Of a stretch of DNA of 58,614 nt, positions 27,731-36,528 are shown piece after piece. Source of the stretch: Streptacidiphilus neutrinimicus (GTDB lineage Bacteria; Actinomycetota; Actinomycetes; Streptomycetales; Streptomycetaceae); assembly GCF_000787815.1 (NCBI RefSeq), contig NZ_BBPO01000047.1:1-58614 (forward strand). Direction: 5' to 3'. The notes beneath the pieces were generated by a model. The model did not search any database, had not been told where the DNA came from, and worked only from the letters and a program-made list of their open reading frames with translations. The position numbers were made by a program, and so were the translations under genes. The stretch's first letter is position 1. The number at the start of each line of letters is the position of its first letter.

Positions 27731-27770
27731 CGAGGGCCCACGGAACCGCCAGTCGGTTCCGGGGCCCTCG
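27731..27770 (+). terminator. Terminator after fba
   Basis: Long hairpin: CGAGGGCCC plus GGAACC on the left (27731-27747), GGTTCC plus GGGCCCTCG on the right (27755-27770), with an AC/G internal mismatch. It serves fba and possibly the convergent DUF3151 gene. Confidence 0.8.
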
Positions 27771-27800
27771 TCCTTGCTGTCGGCCGGCTATCGCTGTCGG

Positions 27801-28220
27801 CTACTGCTTGAGCTCGGTGTAGGCCTCGGGGCTGCTGTCCTTCAGGAACTGCCAGCAGCGCGCCGCCTCGTCGGTCTCGCCGATGGAGTCCGCCGCGCGG
27901 GCCAGCGCGGCCAGGCAGCGCAGGAAGCCGCGGTTGCCGCGGTGCTCCCACGGGACCGGCCCATGGCCCTTCCACCCGGCGCGACGCAGCTGGTCGAGGC
28001 CGCGGTGGTAGCCGGTGCGGGCGTAGGCGTAGGACTCGACCACCCGGCCCGCGGCGAAGGACTCGTCCGCGAGCTGCGCCCAGGCCAGGGAGAAGGTCGG
28101 GTGCGCCGCCGCGATCTGCGCGGGGGAGGCGGACTGCTCTGCCATCTGCTGGTACGGCTGCTCGTCCTCGGGCAGCAAGGTCGGCTCCGGCCCGCCGAGC
28201 AGGTTCTCGTGAATGGACAT
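27801..28220 (-). CDS. DUF3151 family protein
   Basis: A 139-residue cytosolic protein starting MSIHENLLGGPEPTLLPED and containing HPTFSLAWAQLADESF, YAYARTGYHRGLDQLRR and the ending CWQFLKDSSPEAYTELK. This is the DUF3151 family, conserved near fba in actinobacteria. Its TPR-like helices suggest a binding role, but no function is established. Confidence 0.85.
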   Translation of the reverse strand: MSIHENLLGGPEPTLLPEDEQPYQQMAEQSASPAQIAAAHPTFSLAWAQLADESFAAGRVVESYAYARTGYHRGLDQLRRAGWKGHGPVPWEHRGNRGFLRCLAALARAADSIGETDEAARCWQFLKDSSPEAYTELKQ

Positions 28221-28680
28221 GGCTGCCAGTCTGCCACTTCGGCGCTGGGCGGATCGATGTCACGGCTCAACGACGGTTCGCATGCGATGGGAACACGTCG
28301 GTCCGGGGCGGCATCCTCCGTTCCGCCGCCACGTCACCGCACGTCTTGAGGGACGACCGTGGGCGGGAGGACCGCGCTGGCCGGCGGCGTTCGTCGTCGC
28401 GTTCTGCGCGTTCGTGGGCGGGGACTGGGCCGTCGCGACGACGACGTGGTCGAGTGCCGCGGCCGATGCCGCGGCTCCTGTCGCCGCGCCAACGACCAGG
28501 ACGCCCGCGCCGACGCCCTCGTCCACGCTGCCGCGGCACGCGGTGACGCAGTCGGGAGGCGTGCTGAAGGTGGCGGCGAAACCCGAGCAGCACGGGCCGA
28601 TGGCCGGCCCGAGGACCGTGTCCGTGGCCCGGCCCGGCCCGGCCCGGCCTGAGGACCGTGTCCGGGGAGCGGCCGGGCTG
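28221..28680 (+). other. Interval without a supported gene
   Basis: A plus-strand frame here contains a hydrophobic stretch (RWPAAFVVAFCAFVGG) and an Ala/Thr/Pro-rich tail like a small secreted protein. However, it has no good start or SD, and it continues through the antisense of the next gene without a local stop. Short GGCCC runs occur near 28630-28650. I do not call a gene. Confidence 0.3.
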
Positions 28681-29472
28681 CTACCCCGGCACCCGCAGGG
28701 ACCAGGCGGACGGCTCCACCGTCCAGGTGCGCTCGCGCACGGGCGCGCTCAGCGCGTGGTCCGCCTCGTAGGTGAAGACGGAGCCGCCGACGGTGACGCG
28801 GCGGGCCTGGACCGGGACGGCGGCGTCGATGCGCAGTTCGGCCGCGCCGTCGTGGCTGGAGAGGGCCAGTGCCCGGATGGGGTGCGTGAGATCGGCCAGA
28901 ATCTGGCCGTCCGCCTCGACCCGGAGTGGCTGCGGTTCGGGGAGCGCCCGGGTCGTAAGGGCCATGGCGACCCGTCCGGCGAGATCTGTCCACCAGGTGG
29001 ACTGAGTCCTGTTCGCCCTGGGCGAACGCTGCCCGGGGATCCGGACGCCGCCGATCACGACCCCTCCGCCGTCGTCGACGAGCAGGTCGAGCAGCCGGTC
29101 CGCGCCGCTGACAACGGCGCGTGCCGCCTGCACCGGACGGACGTCCGCTCCGAGCGCTCGGGCCAGCTCGGTGCGCGGTCCGCGGCCGACGGGGATGACG
29201 GCGACGGGGGCTGCGGCCAGCGTGGCCTGCTGATGGAGAAGTTGAACGACGAGTTGCAGATATCTGTCATCGCCGATCACGACAGGCCGCCTGCGGCCGC
29301 GGCGCGCCAGCAGCCGATCGAGATCAGACAGGCTCTCCGGGACGGCCGTCTTCACCGTCAGAGCGGCGCCGAGCACGTCCTTGGCGACCCGCACCGACTC
29401 GCCGTCCAGGGCCAGCGCCGCAGGGGAGACCAGGACCAACACGGGCTCGCCCCCCGAACGCTCTGCCGACAC
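28681..29472 (-). CDS. Diacylglycerol-kinase-like (DAGK catalytic family) protein
   Basis: A 263-residue protein with the layout of a shortened lipid kinase: an N-terminal ATP-grasp-like half (VLVLVSPAALALDGESVRVAKD..., RRRPVVIGDDRYLQLVVQLLHQ, VAVIPVGRGPRTELARALG) and a C-terminal beta-rich half (PLRVEADGQILADL...). The usual GGDGT nucleotide motif is IGDD and the GTxND motif is GRGPRTE, so catalytic competence is doubtful. GTG start at 29472. It is divergent from purA, with 132 bp between the starts. Confidence 0.65.
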   Translation of the reverse strand: MSAERSGGEPVLVLVSPAALALDGESVRVAKDVLGAALTVKTAVPESLSDLDRLLARRGRRRPVVIGDDRYLQLVVQLLHQQATLAAAPVAVIPVGRGPRTELARALGADVRPVQAARAVVSGADRLLDLLVDDGGGVVIGGVRIPGQRSPRANRTQSTWWTDLAGRVAMALTTRALPEPQPLRVEADGQILADLTHPIRALALSSHDGAAELRIDAAVPVQARRVTVGGSVFTYEADHALSAPVRERTWTVEPSAWSLRVPG

Positions 29473-29489
29473 CGTGGTCCTTCCTCGGG

Positions 29490-30888
<1,399 letters not shown>

Positions 30889-30905
30889 TAGTGACTTCTG
30901 ATCAG

Positions 30906-30935
30906 GCCCTCGCCCCATTCGGGCGGGGGCTTTTT
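30906..30935 (+). terminator. Rho-independent terminator after purA
   Basis: 10-bp stem (30906-30915 with 30921-30930, one T-G wobble), loop CATTC, then TTTTT. Confidence 0.92.
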
Positions 30936-31006
30936 CATGCTCGCGCAACCTTCCCTCCCGGTTTGTACTAAGACAAATATTGATTGCTTCTAGTGCAAAG
31001 CGCGGC

Positions 31007-31012
31007 TATGTT
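31007..31012 (+). promoter_or_regulatory. Candidate promoter (leaderless) for the GNAT pair
   Basis: TTGCTT (30984-30989), 17 nt, TATGTT, then 6 nt to ATG 31019. A short dyad TTTGT-N6-ACAAA lies at 30962-30977 just upstream. The segment is AT-richer than its surroundings. Confidence 0.5.
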
Positions 31013-31018
31013 TCGAGC

Positions 31019-31615
31019 ATGACCGCGAAGACCCCTCTCCCCGTCGTGCTCACCGGACACCACGTCCGTCTGGAGCCGCTCACCCTCGACCACGTGCCGG
31101 CCCTGTGGGAGGCGCTGGAGCCGGCCGCCGACGAGGTCTTCCGCTGGATCCGGCCGACGCCGCGCAGCGCCGGGGACCTGGCCGGGCTCGCCGACGACCT
31201 GCTGCACGGGCCGACGCGCTACCTCGCCTTCGCCGTCGTCGACCTGGCGTCCGGCCGGCCCTTCGGCTGGACCACCTACCTGGACATCCAGGAGGAGCAC
31301 GAGCGCCTGGAGATCGGGTGGACCTGGTATGCCCGCTCCCACTGGCGCACCGCCGCCAACACCGAGGCCAAGCTGCTGCTGCTCACGCACGCCTTCGAGG
31401 AGCTCGGCTACGGCCGGGTCCAGTGGAAGACGGACGTCAACAACGAGCGCTCGCAGACCGCCATCGCCCGCCTGGGCGCCCAGCGGGAGGGTGTGCTCCG
31501 CCGCCAGGTGCGGCGCGGCGACGGGAGCTGGCGCGACAGCGTCTACTTCGGCATGAACATCGAGGAGTGGCCGGCGGCGAAGGCGCGGCTCACCGAGCGA
31601 CTCAGGAAGGGCTGA
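31019..31615 (+). CDS. GNAT acetyltransferase, RimJ/RimL type
   Basis: A 198-residue N-acetyltransferase of the RimJ/RimL group: VRLEPLTLDHVPALWEAL at the start, FGWTTYLDI, EIGWTWYARSHWRTAANTEAKLLLL (acetyl-CoA loop region), VQWKTDVNNERSQTAIARLG and the closing DSVYFGMNIEEWPAAK. The usual acceptor is a protein N-terminus, but small molecules are also known. The start ATG 31019 sits 6 nt after a -10 box. It is followed by a second GNAT gene after 11 bp, so the two form one transcript. Confidence 0.88.
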   Translation: MTAKTPLPVVLTGHHVRLEPLTLDHVPALWEALEPAADEVFRWIRPTPRSAGDLAGLADDLLHGPTRYLAFAVVDLASGRPFGWTTYLDIQEEHERLEIGWTWYARSHWRTAANTEAKLLLLTHAFEELGYGRVQWKTDVNNERSQTAIARLGAQREGVLRRQVRRGDGSWRDSVYFGMNIEEWPAAKARLTERLRKG

Positions 31616-31626
31616 AGGTCATCACC

Positions 31627-32073
31627 ATGGCTGACATCACCATCTCCGCCCCGACGGAAGCCGACTACCCCCGCTGGCGGGAGCTGTTCACCGGCTATGC
31701 CGAGTTCTACCACGTGGAACTGACGGAGGAGCGCTTCGCGGAGTCCTGGGCCTGGATCCACGACGCAAACCACCCTGTGGAGTGCCTTCTCGCGCGCGAC
31801 GTTGACGGAACGCCCATCGGGCTGGCCCACTTCAGCCCGGACCACTCGCCGCTGCGCGGCACCCGCGGCTTCCTGCACGACCTCTTCGTCGACCCCGCTC
31901 GTCGCGGCGGCGGCACCGTCGACGCGATCCTCGCCGAGCTGCGCCGGCTCGGCCGGGAGCGCGGCTGGTACCAGATCCGCTGGAACACGGCCGACGACAA
32001 CTACCGCGCCCGCGCCGTCTACGACCGCAACGGCGAGAAGACACCGTTCCTGCTCTACGCCATGCCCTGCTGA
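31627..32073 (+). CDS. GNAT acetyltransferase
   Basis: A 148-residue single-domain acetyltransferase: MADITISAPTEADYPRWREL, IGLAHFSPDHSPLRGTRGFLHDLFVDPARRGGG (acetyl-CoA-binding segment; the Q/RxxGxG/A pattern is RRGGG), WNTADDNYRARAVYDRNG and ending PFLLYAMPC. Closest in style to small diamine or phosphinothricin acetyltransferase-type GNATs; substrate unknown. Cotranscribed with the preceding GNAT gene. Confidence 0.88.
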   Translation: MADITISAPTEADYPRWRELFTGYAEFYHVELTEERFAESWAWIHDANHPVECLLARDVDGTPIGLAHFSPDHSPLRGTRGFLHDLFVDPARRGGGTVDAILAELRRLGRERGWYQIRWNTADDNYRARAVYDRNGEKTPFLLYAMPC

Positions 32074-32082
32074 GGGGCGACT

Positions 32083-32124
32083 GACAGGCTGTCGCCCCAC
32101 CCCCGGATCGCCAGACAGGCTGTC
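32083..32124 (+). promoter_or_regulatory. Two identical GACAGGCTGTC palindromes 31 bp apart
   Basis: GACAGGCTGTC occurs at 32083-32093 and again at 32114-32124, exactly three helical turns apart, just before the -10 (32151) of the class III aminotransferase gene. Each copy sits within a larger dyad (GGGGCGAC...GTCGCCCC at 32074-32098; CCCCGGA...TCCGGGG at 32101-32134), so the first may also act as terminator of the GNAT unit. Paired operators for a dimeric regulator are likely; the GntR protein encoded downstream is one candidate. Confidence 0.55.
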
Positions 32125-32150
32125 GGTTCCGGGGGTGCCGCGTCCGAAAA

Positions 32151-32156
32151 TACGCT
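32151..32156 (+). promoter_or_regulatory. Candidate -10 box (leaderless) for the class III aminotransferase
   Basis: TACGCT ends 7 nt before ATG 32164; no SD between. Confidence 0.45.
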
Positions 32157-32163
32157 GGCGGGC

Positions 32164-33519
32164 ATGACGATCTCCCCAGACCCCGTTGCCGGCCAGGCGG
32201 TCAAGGCTGCCGACCGAGCCCACGTCTTCCACTCGTGGTCCGCGCAGTCCCTGATCGATCCCCTCGCCGTCGCCGGGGCCGAGGGCTCGTACTTCTGGGA
32301 CTACGAGGGCAAGCGCTACCTCGACTTCTCCTCCCAGCTGGTCAACACCAACATCGGGCACCAGCACCCCAAGGTCGTCGCCGCGATCCAGGAGCAGGCC
32401 GCCAAGCTCTGCACCTTCGCGCCGGCCTTCGCCATCGAGGCCCGCTCCGAGGCCGCGCGCCTGATCGCCGAGCGCACTCCTGGCGACCTCGACAAGATCT
32501 TCTTCACCAACGGCGGTGCCGAGGCCAACGAGAACGCCATCCGCATGGCGCGTCTGCACACCGGCCGCCAGAAGGTGCTCTCCACCTACCGCTCGTACCA
32601 CGGCGCCACCGCCAACGCGATCGCCCTGACCGGCGACCCGCGCCGCTGGCCGAACGAGACCGGGGTCTCCGGCATCGTGCACTTCTGGGGCCCGTACCCC
32701 TACCGCTCCAACTTCCACGCCGAGAACGAGGCGCAGGAGTGCGAGCGCGCGCTGGCGCACCTCGAGGCCACCCTCGCGTTCGAGGGTCCGCAGACCGTCG
32801 CCGCGATCATCCTGGAGACCGTCGTCGGCACCGCCGGCATCCTGATCCCGCCGGCCGGTTACCTCGCGGGTGTCCGCGAGATCTGTGACCGCCACGGGAT
32901 CGTCTTCATCCTGGACGAGGTCATGGCCGGCTTCGGCCGCACCGGCGAGTGGTTCGCCGCCGACCACTGGGGCGTCACCCCGGACCTGCTGACCTTCGCC
33001 AAGGGCGTCAACTCCGGCTACGTGCCGCTGGGCGGCGTCGCGATCAGCGGCGAGATCGCCGCGACCTTCGCCGAGCGCCCCTTCCCCGGCGGCCTGACCT
33101 ACTCGGGCCACCCGCTGGCCTGCGCCTCCGCCGTGGCGACGATCAACGCCATGGCCGAGGAGGGCATCGTCGAGAACGCCAAGCACATCGGCGAGACGCT
33201 GATCGGCCCCGAGCTGCGCGCCATGGCCGAGCGCCACCCGTCCATCGGCGAGGTCCGCGGGCTCGGTGTCTTCTGGGCCGTCGAGCTGGTCAGGAACCGC
33301 GAGACGCGCGAGCCGCTCACCCCCTACAACGCGGTCGGCGCCGCCAACGCGCCGATGGCCGAGCTGGCGGCGGAGTGCAAGAAGCGCGGTCTGTGGCCGT
33401 TCACCAACATGAACCGGTTCCACGTCGTGCCGCCGTGCACGGTCTCGGAGGCCGAGGTCAAGGAAGGCCTCGCCATCCTCGACGAGGTGCTGACCCTCAC
33501 CGACCAGCACACCGTCTGA
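32164..33519 (+). CDS. Class III PLP-dependent aminotransferase
   Basis: A 451-residue fold-type I omega-aminotransferase. FFTNGGAEANENAIRMAR binds the cofactor phosphate, FILDEVMAGFGRTG carries the PLP Asp, and LLTFAKGVNSGYVPLGG carries the Schiff-base lysine (about K280). GLTYSGHPLACA is the conserved Thr loop. Such enzymes act on beta-alanine, GABA, taurine or pyruvate pairs; the exact amine donor is not readable. It is probably regulated at the paired palindromes upstream and may be linked to the GntR gene that follows. Confidence 0.92.
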   Translation: MTISPDPVAGQAVKAADRAHVFHSWSAQSLIDPLAVAGAEGSYFWDYEGKRYLDFSSQLVNTNIGHQHPKVVAAIQEQAAKLCTFAPAFAIEARSEAARLIAERTPGDLDKIFFTNGGAEANENAIRMARLHTGRQKVLSTYRSYHGATANAIALTGDPRRWPNETGVSGIVHFWGPYPYRSNFHAENEAQECERALAHLEATLAFEGPQTVAAIILETVVGTAGILIPPAGYLAGVREICDRHGIVFILDEVMAGFGRTGEWFAADHWGVTPDLLTFAKGVNSGYVPLGGVAISGEIAATFAERPFPGGLTYSGHPLACASAVATINAMAEEGIVENAKHIGETLIGPELRAMAERHPSIGEVRGLGVFWAVELVRNRETREPLTPYNAVGAANAPMAELAAECKKRGLWPFTNMNRFHVVPPCTVSEAEVKEGLAILDEVLTLTDQHTV

Positions 33520-33571
33520 GAGCGCGTCGGACGGCCCGCGTTATCGGCCCGTCACCTGGTCTATACCTTTT

Positions 33572-33609
33572 CGGCCCCGCGCCCCCTCCGATCGGGGGGT
33601 GCGGGGCCG
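33572..33609 (+). terminator. Terminator after the class III aminotransferase
   Basis: 9-bp stem CGGCCCCGC / GCGGGGCCG (33572-33580 and 33601-33609) extended inward by a C-run/G-run pairing; 52 bp after the stop. Confidence 0.8.
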
Positions 33610-33648
33610 TACCATTGGGGGGCTCGGACCGGCAGTATGCGGATGAAA

Positions 33649-33677
33649 TCCCGACAGTCGGGACGTCATTGATCAAT
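33649..33677 (+). promoter_or_regulatory. Palindromes upstream of the GntR gene (autoregulatory operator candidate)
   Basis: TCCCGAC-A-GTCGGGA (33649-33663) is a perfect 7-bp dyad, followed 4 bp later by ATTGATCAAT (33668-33677), also perfect. Both lie between a possible -10 (TATGCG, 33636) and the GntR start at 33707. GntR regulators usually bind dyads of this size and control their own genes. Confidence 0.5.
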
Positions 33678-33706
33678 CCCGACGAATCCGGAGTGGAGGA
33701 GCCGCC

Positions 33707-34513
33707 ATGCCGTTCGGGGCCGCCGCCTCCGGCCGTCACCTCACCGGTCCCCCGGTCGTCCAGCGCAGCTCTCTGCGCGAGCAGGTCGCGGCGGCGCTGC
33801 GCGACGAGCTGATGGCCGGCCGCCTGGGCGCGGGCCGTCACTTCACCGTCAAGGAGATCGCCGAGCTGTACGGCGTCTCCGCGACGCCGGTGCGCGAGGC
33901 CCTGGTGGACCTGGCTGCGCAGGGCATGCTCGTCGTCGAACCTGGCCGGGGCTTCTCCGTGCCCCAGTTCACCTGGGACGACTTCGTCGACATCGTCGAG
34001 GCCCGCTCGCTCGTCATCGACGGCATCTTCCGCCGTCTCACCGGACGCCCCGCCGCGCTCGCCCCCGCGGTCGCCGCCTCCCTGCGGCTCCGCGCCGACG
34101 CCGCCGTCCGTGCCGCCCGCGCGGGCCGGCTCGACGTGCTGGTCGGCTGCGACCGCCGCTTCTGGGCGGAACTCGGCGCGTTCGCGGGCAACCACCGCAT
34201 CAGCGACTACCTGGACTGGCTCCGGGTCCAGTACTGGATCTTCGCCGCCGGCTATCTGCGCGGCCGCGACGACGTGGCGAGGTTCTGCTGGTCCCGTCAC
34301 CTGGAGCTGGTCGAGCTGATCGAGGCCCGCGACCAGTCCGGCGTGCACGCCATGCTGCTCGCCTACAACCAAGAGTCCCTGGAACAGATGTCCGCCCTGT
34401 GCGGGCGCCCCCTGCCGGAGCCGCCGACCGGCGCGGACAAGGCGTCCCGGCAGCAGCCCGGCCAGGTCCCGCCCCCGCGGGAAGCCGACCCGCGGCCTGC
34501 GGCGACGCAGTAG
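33707..34513 (+). CDS. GntR-family regulator (FadR/FCD type)
   Basis: A 268-residue regulator. The winged HTH is at about 20-88: SLREQVAAALRDELMAGRLGAGRHF, then VKEIAELYGVSATPVREALVDLAAQG and LVVEPGRGFSV, the classic GntR pattern. Residues 90-225 form an all-helical FCD-like ligand domain (SLVIDGIFRRLTGRP, ..., FCWSRHLELVELIEARDQSGVHAMLLAYNQ). SD GGAGTGGAGGAG precedes ATG 33707. It may control the aminotransferase upstream. The ligand is unknown. Confidence 0.9.
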   Translation: MPFGAAASGRHLTGPPVVQRSSLREQVAAALRDELMAGRLGAGRHFTVKEIAELYGVSATPVREALVDLAAQGMLVVEPGRGFSVPQFTWDDFVDIVEARSLVIDGIFRRLTGRPAALAPAVAASLRLRADAAVRAARAGRLDVLVGCDRRFWAELGAFAGNHRISDYLDWLRVQYWIFAAGYLRGRDDVARFCWSRHLELVELIEARDQSGVHAMLLAYNQESLEQMSALCGRPLPEPPTGADKASRQQPGQVPPPREADPRPAATQ

Positions 34514-34588
34514 GGTGGATCACCCGGAACACCACCGCGCACCGCCGCCGCGCGTCCTGCCGCGCACACCACTGGTCTGGAGAGTGTC

Positions 34589-35236
34589 TTGGCTTGTGAC
34601 ATCTGGCTCGTCCCCTTGGTCGACCTGCTGGTGCTCAGCCCGGACAACCCCTTCGCCGAGGACCTGGCGATCTACAACGCCTCCCTGCACGCCGCCGGTC
34701 TGCCGCAGCTCCCGGTCTTTCCGTACATGCCCGGCCTGAGCGGGGACGTCGAGCCGGTCGCGGCCTTCGACTACGACTCGCTGCACTTCCTGCGCCGCGC
34801 CTACCTGCTGCAGCTGACCGGCCTGGACGTCACGCCCGTCGACGAACTGGGCGGCGACTACGAGCAGTTGCTGGAGATGTTCGAGGCCACGGCGGAGCAG
34901 AGCCACCTGGTGTGGCACTTCGACCACGCCGGCGCGTACGTCCCCCTGGACTTCGAGACCCCCGTCGTCGACGACGCCCTGTTGGCGACCGGCGGCCCGC
35001 TGGGCTCGGTGCAGCGGCTCCTCAAGGAACTGGAGGCCGTCGCGCCGCACATCGGCATCGACTACCAGCTGCCCCCGGTCCCGGTCCGCCCGGTCGCCCC
35101 GACGACTCTGGAGGGCCCGGCGTACCCGCCTCCCGGCCAGGACGGACCGTACGCCCGCGAGCGCCACGCCTGGGTCGGCCTCTACGCGGCGGCAACGAGG
35201 GCCCTGGCCCAGGGATCGATGATCGTCTTCGCCTGA
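34589..35236 (+). CDS. Conserved hypothetical protein
   Basis: A 215-residue cytosolic protein with no recognised domain. Features are a hydrophobic start (ACDIWLVPLVDLLVLS), LPQLPVFPYMPGLSGD, FDYDSLHFLRRAYLLQLTGLDV, VWHFDHAGAYVPLDFE and an acidic, aromatic-rich composition. TTG 34589 is chosen as the start, because GGAGAG (34577-34582) precedes it; the next ATG would remove a third of the protein. Codon usage is normal for the window, so it is a real gene. Function unknown. Confidence 0.65.
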   Translation: MACDIWLVPLVDLLVLSPDNPFAEDLAIYNASLHAAGLPQLPVFPYMPGLSGDVEPVAAFDYDSLHFLRRAYLLQLTGLDVTPVDELGGDYEQLLEMFEATAEQSHLVWHFDHAGAYVPLDFETPVVDDALLATGGPLGSVQRLLKELEAVAPHIGIDYQLPPVPVRPVAPTTLEGPAYPPPGQDGPYARERHAWVGLYAAATRALAQGSMIVFA

Positions 35237-35248
35237 GCCGTCGTACGA

Positions 35249-35283
35249 CGAGGGGGTGCGGGGCTCGGCCCCGCACCCCCTCG
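35249..35283 (+). terminator. Bidirectional terminator
   Basis: Perfect 15-bp stem (35249-35263 with 35269-35283) and CTCGG loop, between the convergent hypothetical and SLATT genes. Confidence 0.9.
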
Positions 35284-35336
35284 TGCCTGCTCGGTCAGTA
35301 CAGCGCCCAGTAGATGTTCCACGGTTCCGCCCGCGC

Positions 35337-36128
35337 TCAGCGCAGCGGGGACTCCGGCGGCCGCTGGCGGGGCATGGTGGGGCGGCTGCCGACAGAGGGG
35401 AGCACGCGGACCTGCGCGCCGGTGCCCTCGGCCCGGCCGCCCCAGGTACCCGCCGCCTGGGTGGGGAGCTGGGTCATGGACGCGCGGAAGGCGAGCATCC
35501 ACTCCGAGGTCTCGGTGCGGACCATGTCCGAGACGTCCTCGCAGAAGCGGCGCAGGACGCCGAGGCAGCGCTCGGCGGCCTCGCTCGCGGTGCCCTCCGT
35601 GGGGCCCAGCACCTCGCGCACGCACTCCGAGGCCCAGTCGAACTGGAACGCCTCGAGCCGGCGCTGCAGGGCCTGGGCGGTGGAGACGTCCCGCATCCAG
35701 CCGCTGGTGAGGCCGAAGACCCGGTCGGCCAGCAGGCAGCACCCGGAGAGCACCAGCAGCACGTAGCCCCAGTCCTGGCCGGCCTTCCAGGTGCCGGTCA
35801 GGGCGACCAGCGGCAGCACCGCGCCGCCCATGCCGAGCAGGGTGGCCAGCACGCGCAGGAACCGCGCACCGCGGCGCTTCCAGCGGCGGTCGCGGTGGTA
35901 CCAGTCGATGGCCTCGACGGCGCGCTCCTCGGACCAGCGGTAGAGCTCCTCCAGCCGCTCGGCCGGCTCGCCCCAGTCGCCCAGCGGGAACTGCCGCACA
36001 CTCAGGTCGCGCCCCGGGCGCGACTCGCGGGGCGCGGGCACCGCCGGAGCGGCCGGGGCTGACGTGTCCTCAGCCCCGGGCTCCTTGCCCCAGGGTGTCT
36101 CCTCGGGCTGCATCTCCGGCTGGCTCAC
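35337..36128 (-). CDS. SLATT-domain two-helix membrane protein
   Basis: A 263-residue protein. After an acidic/Pro-rich N-tail (1-45) comes the SLATT core: LEELYRWSEERAVEAIDWYHRDRRWKRRGARFLR, two transmembrane helices (FLRVLATLLGMGGAVLPLVAL and WGYVLLVLSGCCLLADRVFGL), then a long helical segment (AQALQRRLEAFQFDWASE) and a Ser/Arg/Pro-rich tail. SLATT proteins are predicted pore-forming effectors, often paired with SMODS-type nucleotide cyclases. No such partner is encoded here, so this is a solitary chromosomal member with an unknown role. GTG start at 36128. Confidence 0.8.
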   Translation of the reverse strand: MSQPEMQPEETPWGKEPGAEDTSAPAAPAVPAPRESRPGRDLSVRQFPLGDWGEPAERLEELYRWSEERAVEAIDWYHRDRRWKRRGARFLRVLATLLGMGGAVLPLVALTGTWKAGQDWGYVLLVLSGCCLLADRVFGLTSGWMRDVSTAQALQRRLEAFQFDWASECVREVLGPTEGTASEAAERCLGVLRRFCEDVSDMVRTETSEWMLAFRASMTQLPTQAAGTWGGRAEGTGAQVRVLPSVGSRPTMPRQRPPESPLR

Positions 36129-36408
36129 CGTGGAACTCCCTGTCCTTCGGCCGGTCCTTCGGCCTCGCTGGCTTCCAAGAGCTACTTCTTACCGCCAAAT
36201 GGCTGACCGTGGTGGCGGTTCGAGCCGGATTGTTGTGCGAAACGGTGAGGGTTTCGCAAGTGGGCAGCTGTTTCCGGCCCTCCGTCACCGATTCAAATCT
36301 CACTCCTACGAGTGGGTGCTTCCGGGGAGCCGATCTGACCCGTGGTCGAATTGTTGCCAAATATGCCATTCGTCGTTACTGATCCGGTTCGGGAGCCCTG
36401 CCCGTCCC

Positions 36409-36491
36409 GCCGTCCGTCCCGGGGGCCGCCCTGTGGTCCGTCCCGCGGTCCGTCCCGGGGCGCGCCCAGTGGTCCGTCCTGTGGTCCGCGG
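36409..36491 (+). repeat. Degenerate GTGGTCCGTCCCG repeats upstream of purD
   Basis: Five to six imperfect 12-13 bp units (GCCGTCCGTCCCG, TGTGGTCCGTCCC, GCGGTCCGTCCCG, AGTGGTCCGTCCT, GTGGTCCGCGG) lie within the 400-bp gap 36129-36528. No gene is supported in that gap. Confidence 0.75.
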
Positions 36492-36514
36492 AAGCCCTCT
36501 CCCGGGGCAGGCAC

Positions 36515-36520
36515 TAGGCT
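36515..36520 (+). promoter_or_regulatory. Candidate -10 box (leaderless) for purD
   Basis: TAGGCT ends 8 nt before GTG 36529; no SD between. Confidence 0.5.
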
Positions 36521-36528
36521 CTAGAACC

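Noticed and set aside
36064-36528. Upstream extension of purD
   Set aside because: The extension is a repeat-derived Arg/Pro/Val translation; GTG 36529 gives the standard N-terminus and has a -10 box next to it.
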